Program-made: the position numbers and the translations under genes
Shown here: piece by piece, positions 7,781 to 16,754 of the stretch
How positions within the stretch are numbered: the stretch's first letter is position 1
Layout: the number at the start of each line of letters is the position of its first letter
Virus record (IMG/VR): IMGVR_UViG_3300008740_000065
Span: 1-20,745 of that record
Reading direction: 5' to 3' (one strand)
DNA from: a virus
DNA length: 20,745 nucleotides
The notes under the pieces: model-generated
Database searches by the model: none
Told to the model about the DNA's origin: nothing
What the model saw: the letters and a program-made list of their open reading frames with translations, nothing else

Positions 7781-10700
7781 ATGGGAGCATTTGATTGGGC
7801 TAATGAAACAGTAGATGAAGTAGATAAAGTTACTACTTTAGCCGATTTAAGTCCTGCTGAAAATGCTTTAGAAGAAGTACAAACAGAACGATTTTATGAA
7901 ACTTTAAAAAGTTATTATAAATATAGAGATGGTGATGAAGCATATACAACTCGTGGAAAATTTGTTTTTGATGATATGTCTAATGCTGATTTACTAGAAT
8001 ATTTTTATCACGATAGAAGTTGGAGAAATAATCAATCTGTCTCTATGTCTATGGATTTAGCAAATGTAATGGGTGAAGAAGACCCTATGCGTATGCAACA
8101 ATTTGCTTATATAAATACTACATATCAAAACCTTCCTTATTTTTGGAATGACCCTAATAGAGACTTTGGCGACTGGCTTATTGATATGGGCGGAGCTTTA
8201 GTCTTAGACCCAGTTAATCTTGTTGGGTTTGGTGTTGGTGGTCAAGCCGCAAAACAAGCCTATAAACAATCCCTTAAACAAGCACTTAAAGGTAAAATAG
8301 CTAAAAAAGTAAATGAAAGACTTATATTAGAAGCGGCTGAAAAAGCAAAAGGTACAGCTTTGAAAAAAGCTATTGCTAAAGGTGCTTTAATTGAAGGTGG
8401 AATTGGAGCAGGTATAGGTGCTTTTCACGATACATTATTACAAACAACAGCTATTCAATCTAAAGTACAAGATGATTTTGATTTAAAAAGATTAGGACTT
8501 AACACTGCCGCAGGATTTGGTATAGGTACTTTATTTGGTGGTACTTTTGCTTATGGTGGATTTAAACTGACAACTAGAAGTATGACAAAGAATAGTTTTA
8601 AGAATTTAAACGATATACATAATTATGGATTTGATGAATTAAAAGGTGGACGATTGTTTTCAGATTTAACAATTAAAAAGAAACCACATCAACTTTATAA
8701 AAATATGAATACTAAACAAATTAATGAAGTTAAACAACAAAATAAAGTAGACCATACAAATGTTGATGCAAGAATTAAATCATTAAGACAAACAGCTAAA
8801 GAAGGAATACTTCCTACAGATAAACCACCTAAAAGACCTTTTAACTATACTAGAATTAGTCCTGAAGAAAGTTTTGGTGTAAAAATATTTATTAAAAATT
8901 CTGTTAAGGAAATGTCTGAGGACTTAGATAAAGCCACACCTGAAACAACATTTAAAGATATAGAAGCTAGTGCAGAAAAATGGACTAACAAACCTAAAGA
9001 ATTAATAGCTTTAATGAAAAAAGAAGGTATTGCAGGAAGAGAATTAGCGGCACAAATATTAGCTCACGATAAGATTTGGTTAAAAAATGCTGATGATATG
9101 GTTAAATTATCAAGAATGTTAGATGATGAATCTTTAGATTTAGTTGATGAAAATAAAATATTAAATGAATTAGGTGAAAGAGAAGCGTTACATAAAGAAC
9201 TTTCTATAGTTAAAAAACAAGTTCAAAAAAATGTAGCTACTGCTTTAGCTTCTATGAAAATAGAACGTCAATCTAAAAATATTGCGTCTTTAATAGTAGA
9301 ACCTGCTGATTTAAAATTAAAAGTTTTAAAAGATAAAAACATTAAATTATATTGGAAAGAAATTGCTAAGTTATCAGAAAATGATGACGCATTAGAAGAA
9401 GCATTAGGTTCTATTAGAAAAGTAGATTCAGCAGATTTAGCGGCAGAGTTTGTAAACAACAACTTACTGTCTTCTCCTGATACACATATATTAAACATAG
9501 CTTCATCTTTAGTACAATCACAATGGAAACCTCTTGTAATGATGATTAGAGCGGCTAATTTAGGACTTAGAGGTAATGCTAGAGCTGTGCACGTTGCTAG
9601 AGAAGCCTTACAAACTTATATGCACCAATATTATTATTTAATGGAAGCTATTGGAGCAAGTTGGAGAAGTATAAAAGAAGGTAGACCAGTATTAGATAGT
9701 AAACAATTAAAATTTGACAATAATATAAGACAAGGAAATTTACAAAGATGGGCTAATGAAACAGTGGGTGGTTGGTTTGATGTTATACCTATTCTTGGAA
9801 GACCAGTAAATAGATACATATGGCAACCAATTACAGCCGCAGTTACATTTCCATTAAGAATATTATCAGCAGGTGATGAGTTCTTAAAAACAATGACATT
9901 TAAAGCTAGAATGGCGGCTATCATTAATTCACAAATTATGCAACACAATCCTGAGATAATTGGGAAATGGGGTTGGAAAACATATTTACCTAAAAAACAT
10001 TTATTAGGTAAAGAATATTTTGCTAAATTTAAAGAATATGAAAAGAAATTCTTTGAGACAAATGGAAAAGCTATTAGTAGTCAAGATATTAACAAAACAG
10101 GTAGAGTATTAGATGATGCTTCAGCTTTAGAAGTTAATGACCCATTACACTATGCTAGAGAAGCATCATATACACAATCAGCTTATTCAGTAAATCCTAA
10201 AACAGGTTCAAAAGAAGGTGGAGTTACAGGTGCAGTTTTAAGAGCTACATCTCACGGAAAAGGAAAATGGTTAAGAGTATTTGGTCTTCACTTTATTAAT
10301 ACACCATCAAACTTATTAAGATGGGTATTTCAACATACACCTACTCCATTTACAGCTTTAACATTTGGATTAGTTAGAACGGGAAGATTACAGTTTCAAA
10401 TGAAACATATGTTAGCTAAAGGAAAAGATGGAAAATTCTTAAATCCTGAAGCGGCGGCAGAAGCAGGTGCAAGACTACAAATGGGATATTTACTTTGGAC
10501 TGCGGCAATCTTTTCAGCAGTAACAGGAAGAGTAACAGGTGGTGGTTCAAGAAATTGGAAAGCTAATAAACAAAGAGAAGCAGACACAGGTTGGCAACCT
10601 TATTCTTGGAGAACAGACGATGGTAGATATATTTCATTAAATAGATTAGACCCTGTGTTTATGCCATTTATGTTAGCGGCTGATATGGTAGATGCTATGG

Positions 10701-11605
10701 GAGATTTCTTAGAAACAAATGAAGATTTACCTGAAGAAGTAGAAAATAAATATTCAGAATTATTTGCTGTATACTTAATGTCTTTAACTAGAAATTTAAC
10801 TTCTAAATTTTATACTAAGAATTTATTAGAAACAGCAGATATGTTATTAGGAGATGGTTTAGCATTTTCAAGAGACCCTGCTTATAAATCTGCGGCTATG
10901 GTATCAAGAGGTTTATATAAAGTAATTCCATTATCAGGTTTCTTACGTTATATTAATAGAACAACTGATGAATATGAAAGAGAAATTTGGTCTATGAGTG
11001 ATAGATTAAAAGCAATCTATAATCCGTTTACAGGTAAAAATGCTGTAATGCCTAAACGTAATATGTTTGGAGAAAAGATTAATAGAAAGAATGGTTGGTT
11101 ATTTGGGATAGGTGGTAAAGACGGAATTTGGTCTTCACCTTTTGCTATGACAGAATGGAAGAATCCATTAGTAGCAAAATTCTTTGAAAATAGAGAATTT
11201 GATTATAAACCACCTGTTAAAATAGATAGATATACTAACTTAAATTTAAAAGATATTAAGAATAGTAAAGGACAAACTGCTTATGATTATATGTTAGAGC
11301 AGAAAAGTAAAATGGTAGTATACTATCCGCCTATGGGTAAAGATGCTACATTAAAAGAAATAATTGAATGGGAAATTACTAATAAAACAAGTAAATTATA
11401 CTCATATCCAAAAGGAATTGTAGCAGGTGATGACTGGCAACAGAAGCACCTTTTGAAAATTGTTCACGCTTTTGAAAGAGAAGCTCTCAAAAAAGTATGG
11501 GAAGCCTTCCCTATTTTCAAAGAAACATTAAAGAAAAGGAACTTATATATTAAGGAAGAAGCTGAAATGGCACTAGAAGAATGGCTATCGGCGGTTAATC
11601 AATAA
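7781..11605 (+). CDS. 16: Internal virion (ejection) protein gp16-like, apparently without a transglycosylase domain
   Basis: 1274 residues, near T7 gp16 (1318), and last of the three core genes. In T7 it spans the inner membrane during DNA ejection. Glycine-rich hydrophobic segments near residues 136-154, 200-215 (ALIEGGIGAGIGAF) and 241-262 (FGIGTLFGGTFAYGG) could insert in membrane. A NNLLSSPDTHILNIASSLVQ segment near 557-580 is of a type I recall in marine phage gp16 homologues. The N-terminal 150 residues show no E-S-x-F lytic-transglycosylase signature, unlike T7. AGGAG lies 8 bases before the ATG. The C-terminus is helical and charged. A 55-base gap without a gene then separates it from the fibre genes. 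Confidence 0.88.
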   Translation: MGAFDWANETVDEVDKVTTLADLSPAENALEEVQTERFYETLKSYYKYRDGDEAYTTRGKFVFDDMSNADLLEYFYHDRSWRNNQSVSMSMDLANVMGEEDPMRMQQFAYINTTYQNLPYFWNDPNRDFGDWLIDMGGALVLDPVNLVGFGVGGQAAKQAYKQSLKQALKGKIAKKVNERLILEAAEKAKGTALKKAIAKGALIEGGIGAGIGAFHDTLLQTTAIQSKVQDDFDLKRLGLNTAAGFGIGTLFGGTFAYGGFKLTTRSMTKNSFKNLNDIHNYGFDELKGGRLFSDLTIKKKPHQLYKNMNTKQINEVKQQNKVDHTNVDARIKSLRQTAKEGILPTDKPPKRPFNYTRISPEESFGVKIFIKNSVKEMSEDLDKATPETTFKDIEASAEKWTNKPKELIALMKKEGIAGRELAAQILAHDKIWLKNADDMVKLSRMLDDESLDLVDENKILNELGEREALHKELSIVKKQVQKNVATALASMKIERQSKNIASLIVEPADLKLKVLKDKNIKLYWKEIAKLSENDDALEEALGSIRKVDSADLAAEFVNNNLLSSPDTHILNIASSLVQSQWKPLVMMIRAANLGLRGNARAVHVAREALQTYMHQYYYLMEAIGASWRSIKEGRPVLDSKQLKFDNNIRQGNLQRWANETVGGWFDVIPILGRPVNRYIWQPITAAVTFPLRILSAGDEFLKTMTFKARMAAIINSQIMQHNPEIIGKWGWKTYLPKKHLLGKEYFAKFKEYEKKFFETNGKAISSQDINKTGRVLDDASALEVNDPLHYAREASYTQSAYSVNPKTGSKEGGVTGAVLRATSHGKGKWLRVFGLHFINTPSNLLRWVFQHTPTPFTALTFGLVRTGRLQFQMKHMLAKGKDGKFLNPEAAAEAGARLQMGYLLWTAAIFSAVTGRVTGGGSRNWKANKQREADTGWQPYSWRTDDGRYISLNRLDPVFMPFMLAADMVDAMGDFLETNEDLPEEVENKYSELFAVYLMSLTRNLTSKFYTKNLLETADMLLGDGLAFSRDPAYKSAAMVSRGLYKVIPLSGFLRYINRTTDEYEREIWSMSDRLKAIYNPFTGKNAVMPKRNMFGEKINRKNGWLFGIGGKDGIWSSPFAMTEWKNPLVAKFFENREFDYKPPVKIDRYTNLNLKDIKNSKGQTAYDYMLEQKSKMVVYYPPMGKDATLKEIIEWEITNKTSKLYSYPKGIVAGDDWQQKHLLKIVHAFEREALKKVWEAFPIFKETLKKRNLYIKEEAEMALEEWLSAVNQ

Positions 11606-11660
11606 TAAAGTACCCCTTTTAGAAGAGATAAACGAATAAATACAAGGAATTTAATAAAAT

Positions 11661-13250
11661 ATGGCAAATAGTTTTGTACGATATACAGGAAATGGTAGTA
11701 CAGATGCTTATTCAGTCCCATTTAGTTATAGGGCTCAAGCAGACGTAGCAGTAACCATTGATGGTGTCACTACATCAGCTTTCACGTGGAATGGTGCGGG
11801 TACAGTAATTACTTTCACAAGTCCACCTGCGAATTTGTCTTCTATTGAAATTAGAAGAACAACAAGTCAAGGGACAAGATTAATAGATTATGCTGATGGT
11901 TCAGTATTAAAAGAAAATGATTTAGATACTGATTCTACTCAAGCATTTATGATGGGTCAAGAAGCCATAGATGATGCTAATGATAGAATTAAGTTAGACT
12001 CAACAGATTTTCAATGGGACGCACAAAGTAAAAGAGTTAAAAATGTAGCTGACCCTACTGCGGCTCAAGATGCGGCAACAAAGAATTATTTAGAAAACAC
12101 TTGGTTATCTGATGCTAATAAAACAGCTTTAACTACAGTAAATGCTAATATTTCAAATATTAATTCAGTTAATTCTAACTCTAGTAATATTAATACAGTT
12201 GCAGGAGTAAGTGCCAATGTAACAACAGTAGCTAATAATATTGGTTCAGTTAATACTGTAGCTTCTGATATTACTAAAGTAGTAGCTGTAGCAAATGATT
12301 TAGCTGAAGCAGTTTCGGAAGTAGAAACTGTAGCTGATGATTTAAACGAAGCAACTTCAGAAATTGATACAGTTGCAGGAGCAATTACTAATGTTGATTT
12401 AGTTGGTGGTTCTATTGCCAATGTTAATTTAGTTGGCGGTTCAATAACTAATGTTAATAATGTTGGTAATGATATTGCTAATGTTAATACTGTTGCAGGA
12501 AATCTAGCAGGAGTAAACTCTTTTGGTGATAGATATAGAGTATCAAGTTCAGCTCCCGCAAGTTCACTTGATGTTGGAGATTTATATTTTGATACAACAG
12601 CAAACGAATTAAAAGTTTATAAAAGTTCAGGTTGGGCGGCGGCAGGTTCTACAGTTAATGGAACTTCAGCAAGATTTAATTATACTGCAACTGCGGCACA
12701 AACAACATTTACAGGTGCAGACACAGCAGGAAATACACTTGCTTATGATGCAGGTTTCGCAGATGTCTACTTAAATGGTGTAAGATTATCTGCGGCAGAT
12801 ATTACAATTACTTCAGGTACTTCTGTAGTTCTAGCGGCAGGTGCTAGTGCAGGAGATATTTTAGATGTAGTTGCTTATGGAACATTTAATGTTGCGGCAG
12901 TAGATGGTTCAGCTATTAATGCAGGAACTATTAATTCTGCTCGTATGCCAAAAACTATTGCGGCAACTTGGGAAAGTAAATCAAATGATTTTACAGCCGA
13001 AGCAGGTAAATCATATTTCTGTGATACTTCAAGTAATGATATTGATGTTACGTTACCTTCAGGAACAATAGGTGACACAATAAGATTTCTTGATGTATCA
13101 GGAACTTTTGATACAAATGATTTAACAATTTTATATGGAAGTAGCAAAATACAAGGTGCTTCAGCAAATTTAGATGTAGGAACTGAACGAGCAGGTTTTG
13201 GTTTAGTTTACTACAATTCAACACAAGGGTGGTTATTAACAGAGAAATAA
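11661..13250 (+). CDS. 17: Tail fibre protein, T7 gp17 N-terminal type
   Basis: 529 residues. Residues 1-150 match the T7 tail-fibre attachment domain that docks the fibre to the nozzle: FVRYTGNGSTDAYSVPFSY, SSIEIRRTTSQ, a DYADGSVLKENDL turn, then AFMMGQEAIDDA. Residues 161-288 are a run of 10-residue (twice 14) repeats, likely a trimeric coil or fibrous shaft. The distal part has 'LDVGDLYFDTTANELKVY' and 'DVYLNGVRLSAADITI' modules typical of marine phage fibres and a beta-rich end. AAGGAA lies 11 bases upstream of the ATG. It has the T7 docking domain but not the T7 tip; receptor contact may be delegated to the following genes. Confidence 0.93.
   Translation: MANSFVRYTGNGSTDAYSVPFSYRAQADVAVTIDGVTTSAFTWNGAGTVITFTSPPANLSSIEIRRTTSQGTRLIDYADGSVLKENDLDTDSTQAFMMGQEAIDDANDRIKLDSTDFQWDAQSKRVKNVADPTAAQDAATKNYLENTWLSDANKTALTTVNANISNINSVNSNSSNINTVAGVSANVTTVANNIGSVNTVASDITKVVAVANDLAEAVSEVETVADDLNEATSEIDTVAGAITNVDLVGGSIANVNLVGGSITNVNNVGNDIANVNTVAGNLAGVNSFGDRYRVSSSAPASSLDVGDLYFDTTANELKVYKSSGWAAAGSTVNGTSARFNYTATAAQTTFTGADTAGNTLAYDAGFADVYLNGVRLSAADITITSGTSVVLAAGASAGDILDVVAYGTFNVAAVDGSAINAGTINSARMPKTIAATWESKSNDFTAEAGKSYFCDTSSNDIDVTLPSGTIGDTIRFLDVSGTFDTNDLTILYGSSKIQGASANLDVGTERAGFGLVYYNSTQGWLLTEK
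12141..12524 (+). repeat. Decapeptide-encoding tandem repeats in the tail fibre
   Basis: About twelve degenerate units of 30 bases (two of 42) encode a pattern like N-x-x-x-V-x-x-V-A/G. The clearest four are back to back at 12390-12509, encoding variants of NVNLVGGSIA. The reading frame is kept throughout, so this is protein-level shaft repetition. Confidence 0.8.
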
Positions 13251-13251
13251 T

Positions 13252-13944
13252 ATGGCAAATTATAAAGATATAAAATATCAATTCCCTGCAAGTGCAATCA
13301 CTAGCGGAGATATAGCTTCAGCAAGATTAACTAATGCTTCTGAAACTAAACCAGTTGTTTCAAGTGTTAGTCCAACAGTTATTACTAATGATGCTCAAAA
13401 TATTGTAATTACAGGAACAGATTTTGTAGCAATTCCAAGAGTAGATGTGATTAATACAGCAACAGGAATATGGTATTCTGTAAATACAGTTACAAGAGAT
13501 AGTGCAACGCAATTAACAGTTAATTTAGCTTTAGCTGTAGATGCAGGTACTTACAGAATAAGAGTAGAAAACCCTGATGGAAATTCAGGCATATCTGCGG
13601 CTAGTTTCTTAACAGTTTCAGATGCACCAGTATGGACAACTTCTTCAGGTTCTTTAGGAAGTGCCGCAGGAGCATTTTCAGGAACAGTTGCAACAGTAGC
13701 GGCTACAGGAGATACAGTTACATATTCAGAAACAACATCAGTATTAACAAACGCATCTTTAGCGAACTGTGCGTTGAATAGTTCTACAGGTGCGATAACA
13801 ACAACTAACTTTGATAATAATAGTGGAACTGCGAGAACGCATACATTTACGATTAGAGCAACAGATGCACAATCGCAAACAGCAGATAGAGAATTTACAT
13901 TAACAAGCTCTTATGGAGCAACTGGTGGCGGACAATTTAATTAA
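13252..13944 (+). CDS. Fibre-associated protein with IPT/TIG and Ig-like domains
   Basis: 230 residues. A short N-terminal segment (MANYKDIKYQFPASAITSGDI) resembles linkers in marine phage fibres. Residues about 33-123 look like an IPT/TIG domain: P-V-V-S-S-V-S-P-T, then NIVITGTDFV, and ending GTYRIRVENPDG. Residues about 127-220 look like a putative Ig (He_PIG) domain: GDTVTYSETTS, LNSSTGAITTTNFD, FTIRATDAQSQTADREF. Such Ig-fold modules decorate phage surfaces and bind glycans weakly. The C-terminus ends in a Gly-rich GGGQF tail. It starts two bases after the gp17 stop (TAATATG), implying coupled translation. Confidence 0.82.
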   Translation: MANYKDIKYQFPASAITSGDIASARLTNASETKPVVSSVSPTVITNDAQNIVITGTDFVAIPRVDVINTATGIWYSVNTVTRDSATQLTVNLALAVDAGTYRIRVENPDGNSGISAASFLTVSDAPVWTTSSGSLGSAAGAFSGTVATVAATGDTVTYSETTSVLTNASLANCALNSSTGAITTTNFDNNSGTARTHTFTIRATDAQSQTADREFTLTSSYGATGGGQFN

Positions 13945-13960
13945 TGGAGAATAAATAACA

Positions 13961-15352
13961 ATGGCAACATATATATCAAGAACTTTAGGAACACCTACTA
14001 ATAATAAAAAATGGACTTTTTCTGCTTGGTTTAAAATGACTGACCAATCTGCAAGTGACAGAGGTATTATGAGTATAGGTGGGAATACTTCTGAATATAC
14101 TAGATTAAATTTTGATGGAAGTCATCAATTAGAATTTGATAATAAAATTTCAGGGTCTAGTTGGGACGGAAGAAGATATGCAACAGCTAAACGGACAGAC
14201 CCTTCATCTTGGTATCACGTTGTTGCGGTATTTGATAGTGATAACGGAACTGCCGCCGATAGAATGATAACTTATTTCAATGGTACAAGAATAACTGCTT
14301 ATAATAATAGTATTGACCCTTCTTCGGGAGCAGTATCGGGAAATACAAGTGGGGAAACTATTAGAATTGGAGTAGTTGAAAGTTCTGCTTATTTTAATGG
14401 ATTAATGTCTCACGTTCATTTTTGTGATGGACAAGCATACGCACCTTCAGACTTTGGTCAAACAGATTCAACTTCAGGAGTATGGACACTTAAAACAAGT
14501 CCATCAGTTACCTATGGAAATAATGGCTTCTTCCTTAAAATGGAAGATAGCACGAATTTAGATTTAGACAGTTCTTCTAATGGACATACATTTACAACAA
14601 CAGGAACTTTAACAGCAACAAAAGATAATCCTTCTAATAATTTTCCAATTCAAAATCCTAATGCTCGGTCAGCTTCAAGTTCACGACCTACCTTAAGTAA
14701 TGGAAGCACGACAGGTGTATTTACATCTACTGCTGGGTGGCGAACAATACCAGCAACTATGGGTGTTGATAAAGGATTGTGGTATTACGAAGCGATTGGT
14801 GGTAATTCTTCAGGACACCTTCATACTGGAATAGCATCAACAGAATGGTTAAATGGTGGAAATCCAAACAGCTATAATAGTTCAGCAGAAATGGGAACAG
14901 GAACATCTAAACCTTGCTACAATATGTATAATCTTAATGGAAACATATATTATTCTAATACTAGCGGACACAGTAATACTACCTCGTATGGGAACACTTG
15001 TGTTGATACTGATTATATAGGAGTATTTTTTGACCTTGATGCAAATAAAATTTATTGGTCAAAGAATGGTACAATTCAAAATAGTGGAACTGGTTTTGAT
15101 ATACAAGATGGTTTTATGTATCTACCAGCAGTTTCTTATTATAATACTGCAAGTGCTGGAGTTAAAATAAATTTTGGTAATGGAGTATTTGGTTCAACAG
15201 CTCTAACTGGAACAGAAAACACAGATTGGTTTGCAGATAATGGTGGAGAAGGAAAATTCAAATATAATCCATCAGGTACAGCAAGTGGATTTGATGGTTC
15301 AACAAAACATTTCAGATGCTTAAATACAAAAAATATTAAACTATATGGATAA
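13961..15352 (+). CDS. Fibre/adhesin protein with LamG-like and SPRY-like domains
   Basis: 463 residues. Residues about 5-160 resemble a LamG/concanavalin-type lectin fold: WTFSAWFKM (18-26), SSWYHVVAVFDS (82-93), ITYFNGTRI (103-111), IRIGVVESSAYFNGLMSHVHF (in 135-154). Residues about 271-412 resemble a SPRY/B30.2 domain: GLWYYEAIGG (272-281), DYIGVFFDLDANKIYWSKNG (351-370), GVKINFGNGVFG (400-411). Both are beta-sandwich ligand-binding folds used in marine phage tail fibres. There is no gp17-type docking domain, so it must attach to another fibre protein. GGAGA lies 11 bases upstream of the ATG in a leader nearly identical to that of the gene at 16755. Confidence 0.85.
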   Translation: MATYISRTLGTPTNNKKWTFSAWFKMTDQSASDRGIMSIGGNTSEYTRLNFDGSHQLEFDNKISGSSWDGRRYATAKRTDPSSWYHVVAVFDSDNGTAADRMITYFNGTRITAYNNSIDPSSGAVSGNTSGETIRIGVVESSAYFNGLMSHVHFCDGQAYAPSDFGQTDSTSGVWTLKTSPSVTYGNNGFFLKMEDSTNLDLDSSSNGHTFTTTGTLTATKDNPSNNFPIQNPNARSASSSRPTLSNGSTTGVFTSTAGWRTIPATMGVDKGLWYYEAIGGNSSGHLHTGIASTEWLNGGNPNSYNSSAEMGTGTSKPCYNMYNLNGNIYYSNTSGHSNTTSYGNTCVDTDYIGVFFDLDANKIYWSKNGTIQNSGTGFDIQDGFMYLPAVSYYNTASAGVKINFGNGVFGSTALTGTENTDWFADNGGEGKFKYNPSGTASGFDGSTKHFRCLNTKNIKLYG

Positions 15353-15367
15353 GGAGAATAATTAATA

Positions 15368-16399
15368 ATGATTACATTTCAACCAAAAGACTACTTTTCT
15401 ACAAACCTTTGGACAGGTAATGATGGAACACAAGCAATAACAGGTGTTGGATTTCAACCTGATTTTACTTGGATTAAGAAAAGGACTGGAACAACAGACC
15501 ACCATTTATATGATGCAATAAGAGGAGTAACAAAAGCTATTATGTCAAATACTTCTGATGCAGAAACAACTAAATCAACTGGTTTAACTGCTTTTGGTAG
15601 TGATGGTTTTACTGTTGGAGCAGATGGTGGAGTTAATGCTGTTGGTAATGGTTATGTATCTTGGAATTGGAAAGCAGGAACAACTACAGGATTATCAGGT
15701 GGAACAATAACTCCTTCAGCTTATTCAATTAATACAACATCAAAAGTTGGAATTTATAAACGAACTGGAACAGCTACAGCAGGAACGATTACTCACGGAT
15801 TAGGTGGTGTTCCTAAAATGATTATTTCAAAAAATCTTACTGATGCTTCAAACTGGAGAGTTTATCATCACGCTCTAGGAAATAATAAGGGTATAAATTT
15901 GAATGAAACTGCAAGAGATTATACTGATGCTAATTTATGGAACTCAACAGACCCTACCAGTACAGTTTATTCTATAGGAAGCAGTAATGATACTAATAAA
16001 TCTGGTTCAACTTTTATAGATTATGTTTTTTGTCAGGTGAATGGCTTTAGTCGCTTTTCAAATTATGTTGGGTCAGGAGCAACTGATACATCGCCATTTA
16101 TCTATACTGGGTTCAAACCTTCAATGATAATAGTTAAAACAAGTGGTGATACTGAAGCGTGGAGAATGTGGGATATAAAAAGAGAAGGATATAATCCTAC
16201 GAATGATAGTTTAGTTCCTAGCACTAATGACGCAGAAGCGGCTGGGGGAACTCCTCAAGGTATAGATATATTTTCTAATGGCTTTAAATTAACCAGTTCA
16301 AATACTGAAGTTAATGGAAACAATTATTCATACATATATATGGCTTGGTCGGCTGAAGCTCTAGTTTCTTCAAACGATATGCCAACAACAGCGAGGTAA
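15368..16399 (+). CDS. Adhesin with threefold DUF7483-like repeat
   Basis: 343 residues. Three tandem repeats of roughly 105-115 residues can be seen. Anchor motifs: GFQPDFTWIKKR (28-39), GLGGVPKMIISKN (144-156), GFKPSMIIVKT (248-258). Each is followed by a W/H-x-x-Y/W-D/H strand (44-53, 162-171, 264-274), and later by an aromatic strand (YVSWNWKA 96-103, FIDYVFCQ 216-223, YIYMAWSA 322-329). This matches a repeat common in marine phage fibre proteins (annotated DUF7483, from memory). It is likely a trimeric receptor-binding module. AAGGAGAATAA leads to the ATG directly after the previous stop. Confidence 0.82.
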   Translation: MITFQPKDYFSTNLWTGNDGTQAITGVGFQPDFTWIKKRTGTTDHHLYDAIRGVTKAIMSNTSDAETTKSTGLTAFGSDGFTVGADGGVNAVGNGYVSWNWKAGTTTGLSGGTITPSAYSINTTSKVGIYKRTGTATAGTITHGLGGVPKMIISKNLTDASNWRVYHHALGNNKGINLNETARDYTDANLWNSTDPTSTVYSIGSSNDTNKSGSTFIDYVFCQVNGFSRFSNYVGSGATDTSPFIYTGFKPSMIIVKTSGDTEAWRMWDIKREGYNPTNDSLVPSTNDAEAAGGTPQGIDIFSNGFKLTSSNTEVNGNNYSYIYMAWSAEALVSSNDMPTTAR

Positions 16400-16401
16400 T
16401 T

Positions 16402-16719
16402 ATGACAAAAGCAAGAGACTTAGCAGACATTGTATCTAATTTAAGTGCAAACGCAGAGAAAGCGGTTGTAGTTAATGCAGGTGGAACAGAATTAACATTT
16501 GGAGACGCAGGTTCTTCAGATATTTATGGATTTGTAAAAACGAATGGAACAGGAACTCAAAAAGAAGACCTTATCCTTCACTATACAAATGGTGCAGACA
16601 ATTTGTCTGTAGCAACAAATGATGGAACTCAATCAAATTTATATGATGAAAGTTTTGTCGCAAAAAGAGGACTTACGTTTACAGTAAACGCTGATGGCGA
16701 ACTGACAACTACAGTCTAA
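16402..16719 (+). CDS. Small fibre-associated protein
   Basis: 105 residues starting MTKARDLADIVSN, a start I recall from marine phage fibre and structural proteins. The rest is Gly/Thr/Asn-rich and beta-predicted, with no identifiable domain. It begins two bases after the preceding stop (TAATTATG). It could be a fibre-tip accessory or a truncated former fibre gene that kept only the N-terminal module. About 35 bases of AT-rich DNA follow before the next gene. Confidence 0.65.
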   Translation: MTKARDLADIVSNLSANAEKAVVVNAGGTELTFGDAGSSDIYGFVKTNGTGTQKEDLILHYTNGADNLSVATNDGTQSNLYDESFVAKRGLTFTVNADGELTTTV

Positions 16720-16754
16720 ACAATTAATAAAAATAAATAAGGAGAATAAAAATA

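Noticed and set aside
9268-10587. Opposite-strand open frames within the gp16 gene
   Set aside because: They lie wholly inside a well-supported gene on the + strand, with no ribosome-binding sites or recognisable domains.
11606-11660. Phage late promoter between gp16 and the fibre gene
   Set aside because: AGAGATAAACGAATAA loosely resembles AGAGGATATAAACAATAA at 1537, but both also contain RBS-like purines, and two loose matches are not enough.
12390-12509. CRISPR-like array from regular 30-base units
   Set aside because: The units keep the reading frame, have no unique spacers and vary at third positions, so they are protein repeats.
12086-13281. Opposite-strand Ser/Thr/Leu-rich open frames in the fibre gene
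   Set aside because: They mirror the repetitive composition of the fibre gene and have low-complexity products.
16105-16120. GGGTTCAAACC resembling a tRNA T-arm
   Set aside because: It is in-frame coding sequence of the adhesin repeat (GFKPS), with no surrounding cloverleaf.
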